Source: Acidimicrobiaceae bacterium (GTDB taxonomy: Bacteria > Actinomycetota > Acidimicrobiia > Acidimicrobiales > RAAP-2). Taken from it: a stretch of 64,000 nucleotides of DNA. Positions 57,498 through 64,000 of the stretch are shown piece after piece. A program made the translations under genes and the position numbers. The notes below the pieces were generated by a model. It was not told where the DNA came from and searched no databases. It was given only the letters and a program-made list of their open reading frames with translations. Where the stretch lies: assembly GCA_003153575.1 (NCBI GenBank), contig PLZW01000010.1, forward strand, positions 1 through 64,000, in the 5' to 3' direction. How positions within the stretch are numbered: position 1 is the stretch's first letter; each line of letters begins with the position of its first letter.

Positions 57498-59691
57498 CGA
57501 ACACGAGGCCCAGCGGCTGTCGGCCAGGCGCTGGCTGGACGCGCACTGCCCGCCGGAGGTGCCGCGGTCACTGCTCGACGTCGACGAGGAGAAGTTGCTG
57601 CCCGTCTGGGGCGATATGGCCGACCAGGGATGGCTGGGCGTCCACCTCGCCGAGGACTTCGGGGGGCAGGGCTTCGGGCTCTTCGAGTTGGCCGTCATCC
57701 TCGAAGAGACGGGATGGTCCGTGTTCCCCGGCCCCCTGGTCACCACGGCGGCGGCGGCGTGGCTGGTCGCCGCGGGACTCGACCGGGCCGCCGCCCGCGG
57801 GATCGCCCGCGGACTGGCCGCGGGCACGGCGGTCGGCGCGGTGGCATTCGACTCCGGTCACCTGGACGCCGTGGCGGCCGGGCCGGACGGCGACCTCGAG
57901 GTCACGGGGACGCTCCGACCGGTCCTCGGCGCGTCGACGGCGACGGCGCTGGTGGCCCCGGCCCGATTGGCCGACGGGTCGGAGGTGTGGTGCGTGCTCG
58001 ACCTCGGAGCGGGCGGGGCCCATGCGGTCACCCTGCCCAGCCTCGACCCCACCCGCCGGGTGGCCGCGGTCGAGGTGGAGCGGTCGATCGTCCCCGCGGC
58101 CCGCCAGCTGCGCGGCGTCGACCGCGCTGTCGTGCGCCGGACGGTCGTCGCCCTGATGGCGGCCGAGCACGTCGGCGGGTCCCGCTGGTGCCTCGAGACG
58201 GCGACCGCCTACGCCAAGGTCCGGGTCCAGTTCGGGCGGCCCATCGGGCAGTTCCAGGCGGTCAAGCACCGGTTGGCCGACATGGCCGTCCGGGTCGAGC
58301 AGATGACCGCCGTGGCGTGGGACGCGGCCATGGCCGTCGAAGGGGACGACGCCGACGAGGCGGAGCTGGCCACGGCCACGGCCGGTGCCCTGTGTGCCGA
58401 CGGTTACGTCCGGTGCGCCCAGGAGTGCCTGCAGGTGCTCGGCGGCATCGGCTTCACCTGGGAGCACGATCTCCACCTCCACCTGAAGCGGGCCCTCGCC
58501 GACCGGCAACTGCTCGGGGGACCGGACCGGTATCGACGGCGGGTGGCGGCCGTGGCCGGCGCCGGGGTGCGGCGCGACCTGGCGACCGACCTGCCCGCCG
58601 AGGCCGACCGGTGGCGCCGGGTGCTGGCCCCGGTCATGGCCGAGATCGGGGATGCCCCGGTGGCCGACCGACGGGCCGGGCTGGTGGACGCCGGGCTGGT
58701 GGCCCCGCACTGGCCGAAGCCGTGGGGGCGCGACGCCCGGGCCGTCGAGCAGGTGGTCATCGACGAACTGATGGCCGAGGCCGGCCTCGACCGGCCCCAC
58801 CTCGGCATCGGGGCCTGGGCCCTGCCCGTGATCATCGCCTGCGGCGACGACGGGCAGCGGGCCCGGTGGGTGCGTCGCACATTGATGGGGGAGATCTCCT
58901 GGTGCCAGCTGTTCTCCGAACCGGGCGCCGGCTCGGACCTGGCCAACCTGTCGACCCGGGCCGAACGGGTCGAGGGGGGCTGGAGCCTGACCGGGCAGAA
59001 GGTGTGGACGTCCATGGCCCAGGTGGCCGACTGGGGCATCTGCCTGGTCCGCACCGATCCCGAAGCCCCCAAGCACGAGGGCATCACCTATGTGATCGTC
59101 GACATGCGGAGCCCCGGACTCGACGTGCGCCCGTTGCGCGAGCTCACCGGGGCGGCCATGTTCAACGAGGTCTTCTTCGACTCGGTCTTCGTGCCCGACG
59201 ACTGCGTGATCGGCGACGTCGGCCGGGGCTGGGGGATGGCCCGGATGACCCTGGCCAACGAACGGGTGGCCATGTCGTCGGGCGGCACGTTCGGGACCGG
59301 GGTCGAGTCGGTGCTCCGGCTGGCCGCCCGGGGCGAGCACCCCGACGAGCCCGAGACCCCGTCCCATCTCGGCACCCTGCTGGCCGAGGCCCAGTCGCTC
59401 CGGCTGATGACCCACCGGTCGACCTTGCAGGCGCTGGCCGGGGTGGACCCCGGCCCGGCCGCCAGCTTGCGCAAGCTGCTCGGCGCCGAGCACGAACAGC
59501 GGGTCCAGCTCATGGGTCTCTCGCTCCTCGGACCCGAGGGGGCGACCCTGGAGGGCCGGTCGGCCCGGTGGACCGCGGGTGTCCTCGCCACCCGCTGCCT
59601 CACCATCGCCGGCGGCACGAGCGAGGTGCAGCGCAACGTCATCGCCGAGCGCCTGCTCGGTCTGCCGCGGGATCCGGAACCGGGGCGATGA
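57478..59691 (+). CDS. Fused double acyl-CoA dehydrogenase (beta-alpha)
   Basis: This 737-residue protein is two ACAD units in one chain. Residues 1-365 are a beta-type unit (YAKVRVQFGRPIGQFQAVKHR; LGGIGFTWEHDLHLHLKRA with Glu329). Residues 375-737 are an alpha-type unit (WCQLFSEPGAGSDLANLS; closing GGTSEVQRNVIAERLLGLP from 712). Each half lacks what the other has, so together they give one active site type. Mycobacterial FadE34 (ChsE3) has the same fused plan and acts on a steroid side chain. ATG 57478 (MPIALTDEHEA) overlaps the ferredoxin end. The gene overlaps the SDR that follows as ATGA. Confidence 0.93.
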   Translation: MPIALTDEHEAQRLSARRWLDAHCPPEVPRSLLDVDEEKLLPVWGDMADQGWLGVHLAEDFGGQGFGLFELAVILEETGWSVFPGPLVTTAAAAWLVAAGLDRAAARGIARGLAAGTAVGAVAFDSGHLDAVAAGPDGDLEVTGTLRPVLGASTATALVAPARLADGSEVWCVLDLGAGGAHAVTLPSLDPTRRVAAVEVERSIVPAARQLRGVDRAVVRRTVVALMAAEHVGGSRWCLETATAYAKVRVQFGRPIGQFQAVKHRLADMAVRVEQMTAVAWDAAMAVEGDDADEAELATATAGALCADGYVRCAQECLQVLGGIGFTWEHDLHLHLKRALADRQLLGGPDRYRRRVAAVAGAGVRRDLATDLPAEADRWRRVLAPVMAEIGDAPVADRRAGLVDAGLVAPHWPKPWGRDARAVEQVVIDELMAEAGLDRPHLGIGAWALPVIIACGDDGQRARWVRRTLMGEISWCQLFSEPGAGSDLANLSTRAERVEGGWSLTGQKVWTSMAQVADWGICLVRTDPEAPKHEGITYVIVDMRSPGLDVRPLRELTGAAMFNEVFFDSVFVPDDCVIGDVGRGWGMARMTLANERVAMSSGGTFGTGVESVLRLAARGEHPDEPETPSHLGTLLAEAQSLRLMTHRSTLQALAGVDPGPAASLRKLLGAEHEQRVQLMGLSLLGPEGATLEGRSARWTAGVLATRCLTIAGGTSEVQRNVIAERLLGLPRDPEPGR

Positions 59692-60443
59692 CTGCCGGGC
59701 GATTCGACCTGACCGGGCGGGTGGCCATGGTGACCGGGGGGAGCCGGGGACTGGGCCACGCCATGGCCCTCGGGCTGGCCGAAGCCGGTGCCGACGTGAT
59801 CGTGGCCAGCCGCAAGCTCGATGCGTGCGAGGCCACGGTGGCGGAGGTCGAGGCCATGGGGCGCCGGGCCCTGGCCATCGGCGTGAACATGAGCCACTGG
59901 GACGAGATGGACGGTCTGGTGGATACGGCCTACGACCACTTCGGGCGGATCGACGTGCTGGTCAACAACGCCGGCATGTCCCTCACCTACGGCGCCCTGG
60001 GTGACGTTACGGAGGCCATGTGGGACAAGGTGGTCGGCATCAATTTGAAGGGGCCGTTCCGCCTGACGGCACTGGTCGGGCCGCGGATGGCGGCCGGCGA
60101 CGGGGGATCGATCATCAACGTGTCGAGCACCGGCTCCATCCGCCCCGCCCCCTTCATGCTCCCCTATGACGCGGCCAAGGCCGGCCTCAACGCCCTCACC
60201 GTCGGCTTCGCCCATGCCTACGGCCCGACGGTTCGGGTCAACTGCATCATGGCCGGGCCGTTCTTCACCGACGTGACCAAGGACTGGGACCTCGAGGCGT
60301 TCGACGTGGAGGTGCGCAAGCGCCACGCCCTGGGCCGGGGTGGCCAGCCCGACGAGATCGTGGGCAGTGCCCTCTACTTCGCCTCGGACGCCTCGAGCTA
60401 CACCACGGGCGCGGTGCTGCGGGTCGACGGGGGCATCCCCTGA
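59688..60443 (+). CDS. SDR-family oxidoreductase
   Basis: This 251-residue classical SDR has AMVTGGSRGLGHAMALGLAEAG for cofactor binding, LVNNAGMS, the Ser in NVSSTGS, catalytic Tyr160 and Lys164 in PYDAAKAGL, and ends with the tetramer-interface motif GAVLRVDGGIP. It is a FabG/glucose-dehydrogenase-like alcohol or hydroxyacyl dehydrogenase. ATG 59688 overlaps the fused ACAD stop by 4 bp, so it likely oxidises a hydroxyl in the same degradation branch. A weak GACGG/CCGTC hairpin follows at 60454-60471. Confidence 0.92.
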   Translation: MTAGRFDLTGRVAMVTGGSRGLGHAMALGLAEAGADVIVASRKLDACEATVAEVEAMGRRALAIGVNMSHWDEMDGLVDTAYDHFGRIDVLVNNAGMSLTYGALGDVTEAMWDKVVGINLKGPFRLTALVGPRMAAGDGGSIINVSSTGSIRPAPFMLPYDAAKAGLNALTVGFAHAYGPTVRVNCIMAGPFFTDVTKDWDLEAFDVEVRKRHALGRGGQPDEIVGSALYFASDASSYTTGAVLRVDGGIP

Positions 60444-60453
60444 TCCGACGTCG

Positions 60454-60471
60454 ACGGGAGCATCGCCGTCC
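60454..60471. terminator. Weak hairpin in convergent gap
   Basis: GACGG and CCGTC pair around 8 bases in the 31-bp gap between the SDR and the convergent VOC gene. The stem is only 5 bp. Confidence 0.25.
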
Positions 60472-60474
60472 GGG

Positions 60475-60867
60475 TCAGGAGGCCGCTACGACGTCGGGAT
60501 CCTGCTGGATCTCCACGGTGTTCCCGGCCGGATCGTTGAACCAGATCTGCACGGTCGTCCCCTGGGCGCCGCGGGCGAAAGGGATGCCGGCCGCCTCGAG
60601 TTCGGCGATGGCGGCGTCGAGATCGGTCACCGCGAAGCAGACATGGGGACCGGTGGGTCGGATGTCCCCGTGGCCGGCGTCGGCGTCCACGAGATGGAGC
60701 TGCGCGTTGTCGGTGGCGAACCAGTGCCCCCCGACCCCGGGTATGTCGGGGCGATCGTCGCTGGAGAGCTCCATGAGCCCGGCGTAGAACGCCACGGTGG
60801 CGTCGAGGTCGCCCTCGACGTTGAAGCTGTGGTGCAGGGTGCGGGTGACCTTCACGGCTTCGGCCAT
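60475..60867 (-). CDS. VOC-family protein
   Basis: This 130-residue vicinal-oxygen-chelate protein has candidate metal ligands His in TRTLHHSFNVEGDLD, His in GPHVCFAVTDLD and Glu in NTVEIQQDP. The mid-segment HLVDADAGHGDIRPTG forms the loop between the two modules. ATG 60867 lies inside the end of the Gfo/Idh/MocA oxidoreductase gene, overlapping it by 16 bp, so the two are one transcription unit. The enzyme class (lyase, epimerase or dioxygenase) cannot be told from sequence. Confidence 0.87.
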   Translation of the reverse strand: MAEAVKVTRTLHHSFNVEGDLDATVAFYAGLMELSSDDRPDIPGVGGHWFATDNAQLHLVDADAGHGDIRPTGPHVCFAVTDLDAAIAELEAAGIPFARGAQGTTVQIWFNDPAGNTVEIQQDPDVVAAS

Positions 60868-61967
60868 CCGTCCGGCACCACCCGGTCGTCGATGGTACGG
60901 GGGTCGACGGGCAGGCGGGTGTTGCCCGCCTCGTAGACGGCAAAGCACAGCTGCAGCGCCTTGACGGCCTCGTCGGCGCTCATCTCGGCCGGCACCCCGT
61001 CGACCAGCGCGTCGACGAAGTGGGTGGAGGCCCGACGGAAACCGGCACCCCAGTCGTCGTCGACATGCGGGAAGGTGGTCGTCGTCTGACTGCCCTTGGC
61101 CCCGTCGTAGAGGACGACGGCGGGCAGGTCGAGCATCTGACCCGTGCAACGCGTGACCCACAGGTTCCCCGAGTCGCCCTGGATCTCGAAGAACTCGTCC
61201 GCCCCGTAGTACGCGCTGCGGAGCCACATGTCCGGGGCGTAGGAGACCTCCATGGAGCCGAGGACGTCCGGGTCCTCGTACTCGAAGATGGCCGCGCAGG
61301 GTTCGAAGTAGTAGTCGCGGCGGCGCACGGCGGCCTGGACCGACACGATGTCCTGGTCGAGGAGCCAGAGCGCCACCGCGTACTTGTGGATCATGTCGTC
61401 GAAGAGGTGCCCCCCCGGGCTCTCGGCGGTCATCCGCCACATGTAGCCGTCGATGTCGAGGCCGGACTGGAACGCCGACTCGGTCTGCCCGACGACGGTC
61501 CGGCTACGCAGGTGGGTCGGCTTGCCGATGGCCCCGGCGTCGATGAGCCGCTTGGCCAACTCCAACGGCGGGTAGTGCCGGAAGCATTCGCTCACCCTGA
61601 GGATGAGCCCGGCCTCCTCGGCCGCCCGCGCCATCTCGCGGGCCTGGCCCACCGAGTTGGCCAGGGGCTTCTGGCACGAGACGTGCTTGCCGGCGGCCAA
61701 CGCGGCCAGCACGTGTTCGTAGTGCAGGTTGGTGGGCGTCAGGATCTCGACGGCGTCGATGTCCGGGTCGGCCAACACGTCGCCGAGGGCGGTGTAGGCG
61801 CGGGGGACGCCCCACTCCGCCGCCATCTGCGCCGCCCGTCCTTCGCGGGGGTCGCACACGGCCACGACGGCGCAGCGCGGGTCCGACAGGTACCCGGCCA
61901 CGTTCATCGAGGCAATGTTTCCCGCCCCCACGATCCCGATGCGGACGATGCCGGATTCGGCTCGCAT
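60852..61967 (-). CDS. Gfo/Idh/MocA-family NAD(P)-dependent oxidoreductase
   Basis: This 371-residue protein has the Rossmann motif VRIGIVGAGNIASMNVAGYL and the family's second motif in the form CQKPLANS, where Gln replaces the Glu of the usual E-K-P; the Lys is kept. The C-terminal half has PGGHLFDDMIHKYAVALWLL with an active-site His. Members oxidise or reduce sugars, inositols, biliverdin or cyclic alcohols. ATG 61967 is 7 bases after a minus-strand TAGCCT (61980-61975), so it is probably leaderless despite lying only 41 bp after a CoA ligase. Confidence 0.9.
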   Translation of the reverse strand: MRAESGIVRIGIVGAGNIASMNVAGYLSDPRCAVVAVCDPREGRAAQMAAEWGVPRAYTALGDVLADPDIDAVEILTPTNLHYEHVLAALAAGKHVSCQKPLANSVGQAREMARAAEEAGLILRVSECFRHYPPLELAKRLIDAGAIGKPTHLRSRTVVGQTESAFQSGLDIDGYMWRMTAESPGGHLFDDMIHKYAVALWLLDQDIVSVQAAVRRRDYYFEPCAAIFEYEDPDVLGSMEVSYAPDMWLRSAYYGADEFFEIQGDSGNLWVTRCTGQMLDLPAVVLYDGAKGSQTTTTFPHVDDDWGAGFRRASTHFVDALVDGVPAEMSADEAVKALQLCFAVYEAGNTRLPVDPRTIDDRVVPDGWPKP

Positions 61968-61974
61968 GGATGCG

Positions 61975-61980
61975 AGGCTA
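61975..61980 (-). promoter_or_regulatory. -10 box, leaderless promoter of Gfo/Idh/MocA gene
   Basis: Minus-strand TAGCCT, 7 bases, ATG 61967. It lies in the short gap after the CoA ligase and suggests internal transcription. Confidence 0.45.
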
Positions 61981-62008
61981 CTGCGGGTCCCGCTGCCGCC
62001 GTCGGCCA

Positions 62009-63586
62009 TCACGGGCCGGACACGGTGGCGGAGCTTTCGCCCGGGTCGACGGCCGCCGGCGGGAGGAGGTCGCGCAGTCGGTCCTTCACCACCTTGCCGG
62101 TGGCGTTGCGGGGCAGCTCGTCCACGAAGTACCACTGGCGGGGGACCTTGTACCGGGCCACGAGACCGAGGGTGTGGTCACGGAGCTCGTCGGCGTCGGC
62201 CACCGACCCCGGCGCCAGGACCACGAAGGCGACGACGTCCTCGCCCAGCACCGGGTGGTCCACCCCGAGCACCGATACCTCGCGCACCGCAGCGTGGGCG
62301 GCTACGGCGTGCTCGACGTCGGTCGGATGGATGTTGTTCCCCCCGCGGATGATGACGTCCTTGCTCCTACCGACGATGTACAGGTAGCCGTCCCGGTCCA
62401 GCTTCCCCAGGTCGCCCGTCACCAGCCAGCCGTCCACCCAGGTCCGGGCCGTGGCCTCGGGGTCGCCGTAGTACTCGCGGGGGCGACCCGGGATGCGCAT
62501 GCGGACATGGCCGACCTCGTCGGGAGCAACGCCCACCCCGTCCCCGTCGACGCAGACGATCTCGGCCGGGGCCAGCGGCTTGCCCACCGATCCCGGTCGT
62601 TTGACAGCCTCGCCCGGTGGCATCAGGCAGTAGACGGACCCGGCTTCGGTCATGCCGTAGTTGTTGGACACCAGGGCATCCGGCATCTTCTCCTGCAGCC
62701 GTTCGAGCACCCGGGGGGAGAGCGGGGCGCTGCCCACCGTGCACTGGACCACCGAGCCGAGGTCGGCCGTGTCGAACCGCGGGTGCTCGAGGAGGAGGGT
62801 GGCCATGGCGGGCACGAGGAAGACGAACCCGGGCCGGTCGGACTCCACCGTGTCGAGCCACGTTCCGGCGTCGAAGCGCGGCAGGTAGATGCCCTGGAGT
62901 CCGAGTTTCATGGGCGTATACACGAAGGAGAGTCCGGCGAACGTGTAGGGCGGACTGGCGTGCAGCCAGCCGCCCCCACTCCACTGGGGCCTCTTGAACG
63001 GGACGAGCGACGAGTTGTCGTGTCGCACGGCCACCGCCTTCGGGTGGCCGGTCGTTCCCGACGTGTAGAGGATGTCGGCCAGGTCGCCGGGCTCGCGCGC
63101 TACCTGGAAGTAGCCCGGATCCTGGTCGAGGAGCTGGTCCCAGAGGGGACCCGGAAGGGGGTCGCCACCGGGTTGAGCGGCGTCACCGGCAGGGGGCACG
63201 GCCACGACCACGACGGGGCGGTCGTCCGGGTACCGGTCGGCGAGCGACTCCTCCACCAGGGCCACGACCGCCCCGCTGTGGTCGAGCATGCGTTCCACCT
63301 CGGGACGGGTCAGCTGGGGGTTGAGGGGCACGGCCACCCCGCCCGCCCGGTGGATGGCCGCGTAGGCGATCATCCACCGCAGTGCGTTGGGCGCCTCCAG
63401 GTGGATGGTGACGCGGTCCCCGGGCTGCACACCGGCTGCGAGCAGGCCCCGGGCGGCACGGCTGGCGTCGGTGTCCCATCCGGAGAAGGTCATCGACCCC
63501 CGGCCGACCACGCGGTACGCGGTGTTGTCGCCGAAGGCCTCGGCCATGCCGTGGAGCTGTTCGGGGGGGAGTTGGGCCATCGTCAT
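62009..63586 (-). CDS. AMP-dependent acyl-CoA synthetase/ligase
   Basis: This 525-residue ANL-superfamily ligase has the P-loop YTSGTTGHPKA, NNYGMTEAGSV at the adenine site, GDLGKLDRDGYLYIVGRSKDVIIRGGNNI at the hinge and the closing LPRNATGKVVKDRLRDL with the catalytic Lys. It activates a carboxylic acid. The segment VPFKRPQWSGGGWLHASPPYTFAG is less typical and might relate to substrate choice. ATG 63586 (MTMAQLPPEQLHG) begins 10 bp after the stop of the arylsulfatase gene. It is the second gene of a minus-strand run entering from the right. Confidence 0.93.
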   Translation of the reverse strand: MTMAQLPPEQLHGMAEAFGDNTAYRVVGRGSMTFSGWDTDASRAARGLLAAGVQPGDRVTIHLEAPNALRWMIAYAAIHRAGGVAVPLNPQLTRPEVERMLDHSGAVVALVEESLADRYPDDRPVVVVAVPPAGDAAQPGGDPLPGPLWDQLLDQDPGYFQVAREPGDLADILYTSGTTGHPKAVAVRHDNSSLVPFKRPQWSGGGWLHASPPYTFAGLSFVYTPMKLGLQGIYLPRFDAGTWLDTVESDRPGFVFLVPAMATLLLEHPRFDTADLGSVVQCTVGSAPLSPRVLERLQEKMPDALVSNNYGMTEAGSVYCLMPPGEAVKRPGSVGKPLAPAEIVCVDGDGVGVAPDEVGHVRMRIPGRPREYYGDPEATARTWVDGWLVTGDLGKLDRDGYLYIVGRSKDVIIRGGNNIHPTDVEHAVAAHAAVREVSVLGVDHPVLGEDVVAFVVLAPGSVADADELRDHTLGLVARYKVPRQWYFVDELPRNATGKVVKDRLRDLLPPAAVDPGESSATVSGP

Positions 63587-63596
63587 AGCTGCGCGC

Positions 63597-64000
63597 CTAC
63601 TGGCGGGCCATCGCCTCCTCGGCCTCGGTCTCGGGATCGACCCAGGGTGGGCCGTCCACGTCGATCACGATGCGCTCGATGGTGCCGGTGCACCGGAACG
63701 GCGCCTCGTAGCGGCGGGTCACCGGCAGCCCGTCGCTATAGCCGCATGTGAGCCCGGCTCCCGTCACCGAGAACTTGGTGAGCGTGAACCGCGGGATCTC
63801 GCCCCGGGCGACCTCGACACCGTCGACTTCCAGGTGGCCGACACCGCGGTGCTCCCCCGTGCGCTCGAACCGGAACGCCACCTCGTGGCGGCCAGGCGGC
63901 AGCGGTTCGTCAGCCTCGATGTGGTGCTCCTCCAACGACACGAAGTTGTGGACGTAGGCCGGACGTCCGTCGGCCAGGTAGAACGTCCAGCCGCCGAGCC
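63597..64000 (-). CDS. Arylsulfatase, C-terminal end (cut by window edge)
   Basis: The frame is open from the window's right edge and gives the last 133 residues. It begins LGGWTFYLADGRPAYVHNF, the C-terminal sandwich motif of type I sulfatases, followed by LPPGRHEVAFRFER and a final FRCTGTIERIVIDVDGPPW. These match the ending of arylsulfatases, which remove sulfate from aryl or alkyl esters using formylglycine; the active-site C-x-P-x-R lies outside. An internal GTG could be misread as a short 114-residue gene, but similarity continues upstream of it. It is co-oriented with a CoA ligase 10 bp downstream, suggesting use of sulfated substrates. Confidence 0.85.
   Translation of the reverse strand, partial: LGGWTFYLADGRPAYVHNFVSLEEHHIEADEPLPPGRHEVAFRFERTGEHRGVGHLEVDGVEVARGEIPRFTLTKFSVTGAGLTCGYSDGLPVTRRYEAPFRCTGTIERIVIDVDGPPWVDPETEAEEAMARQ

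Noticed and set aside
57630-59687. 937-codon frame ending with the SDR at 60443
   Set aside because: Only the last 251 codons are an SDR; the rest is a shifted reading of the fused ACAD. The ATG at 59688 overlaps the ACAD stop by 4 bp.
63597-63941. Stand-alone 114-residue hypothetical gene at the right edge
   Set aside because: Residues upstream of its GTG continue an arylsulfatase C-terminal motif (GGWTFYLADGRPAYVHNF), so it is the end of a longer gene.

Overview
The window is high-G+C DNA from an actinobacterium. A member of the Acidimicrobiia or a related environmental lineage is the best guess. The grounds are F420-type luciferase-like oxidoreductases, an NDMA-type zinc alcohol dehydrogenase, P450-type single-cluster ferredoxins, many CaiB/BaiF CoA-transferases and acyl-CoA dehydrogenases, frequent GTG starts, 4-bp GTGA/ATGA overlaps, and many genes whose start codon sits 6-8 bases after a TANNNT box (leaderless promoters). 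No rRNA, tRNA, CRISPR array or replication gene was seen. The assignment to a lineage is inference.

Nearly every gene belongs to CoA-thioester catabolism. I count 8 acyl-CoA dehydrogenase (ACAD) genes, 7 crotonases, 4 acyl-CoA ligases, 4 CoA-transferase-type proteins, 3 aldehyde dehydrogenases, 3 SDRs, 7 metal-dependent amidohydrolases, 2 thioesterases, a MaoC hydratase, a thiolase with an HMG-CoA-synthase-like/OB-fold partner, and oxidative entry enzymes (P450, Baeyer-Villiger-type monooxygenase, epoxide hydrolase, two luciferase-like oxidoreductases, copper amine oxidase). No transcription factor and no transporter gene was recognised.

Layout from left to right. 1-123: end of an IS630 transposase. 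171-3122 (+): luciferase-like oxidoreductase, ALDH, VOC protein. 3149-6894 (-): two-subunit ACAD, ferredoxin, amidohydrolase. 7000-8145 (+): epoxide hydrolase. 8181-12884 (-): CoA ligase, crotonase, alcohol dehydrogenase, crotonase. 13080-18346 (+): thioesterase, monooxygenase, double SDR, amidohydrolase. 18390-19541 (-): ACAD. 19659-22327 (+): HMGS-like/OB-fold protein and thiolase. 22382-26502 (-): ALDH, thioesterase, crotonase, amidohydrolase. 26846-33620: ACADs, SDR, CoA ligase and a fused class I CoA-transferase on alternating strands. 33661-41376: crotonases, CaiB protein, split ACAD subunits, MaoC, luciferase-like oxidoreductase. 41424-46674 (+): permuted CaiB-like protein, two amidohydrolases, CaiB protein. 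46712-49252 (-): amidohydrolase and P450. 49304-54241 (+): ALDH, D-aminoacylase-like protein, CoA ligase. 54299-57077 (-): copper amine oxidase and crotonase. 57175-60443 (+): ferredoxin, fused double ACAD, SDR. 60475-64000 (-): arylsulfatase end, CoA ligase, Gfo/Idh/MocA oxidoreductase, VOC protein.

Taken together the genes describe uptake-independent intracellular breakdown of hydrophobic ring or branched compounds: oxygenation or ring opening, oxidation to the acid, CoA activation, and several parallel beta-oxidation modules. Heteromeric and fused ACADs and an IpdAB-like CoA-transferase are features known from steroid and isoprenoid catabolism, so such a substrate is plausible but unproven. 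The most unusual observations are the complementary half-motif ACAD pairs with a shared bidirectional -10 box, repeated short leader ORFs that end on the start codon of the next gene, a circularly permuted CaiB-like protein, and an HMG-CoA-synthase-like protein with no catalytic cysteine fused to an OB-fold.
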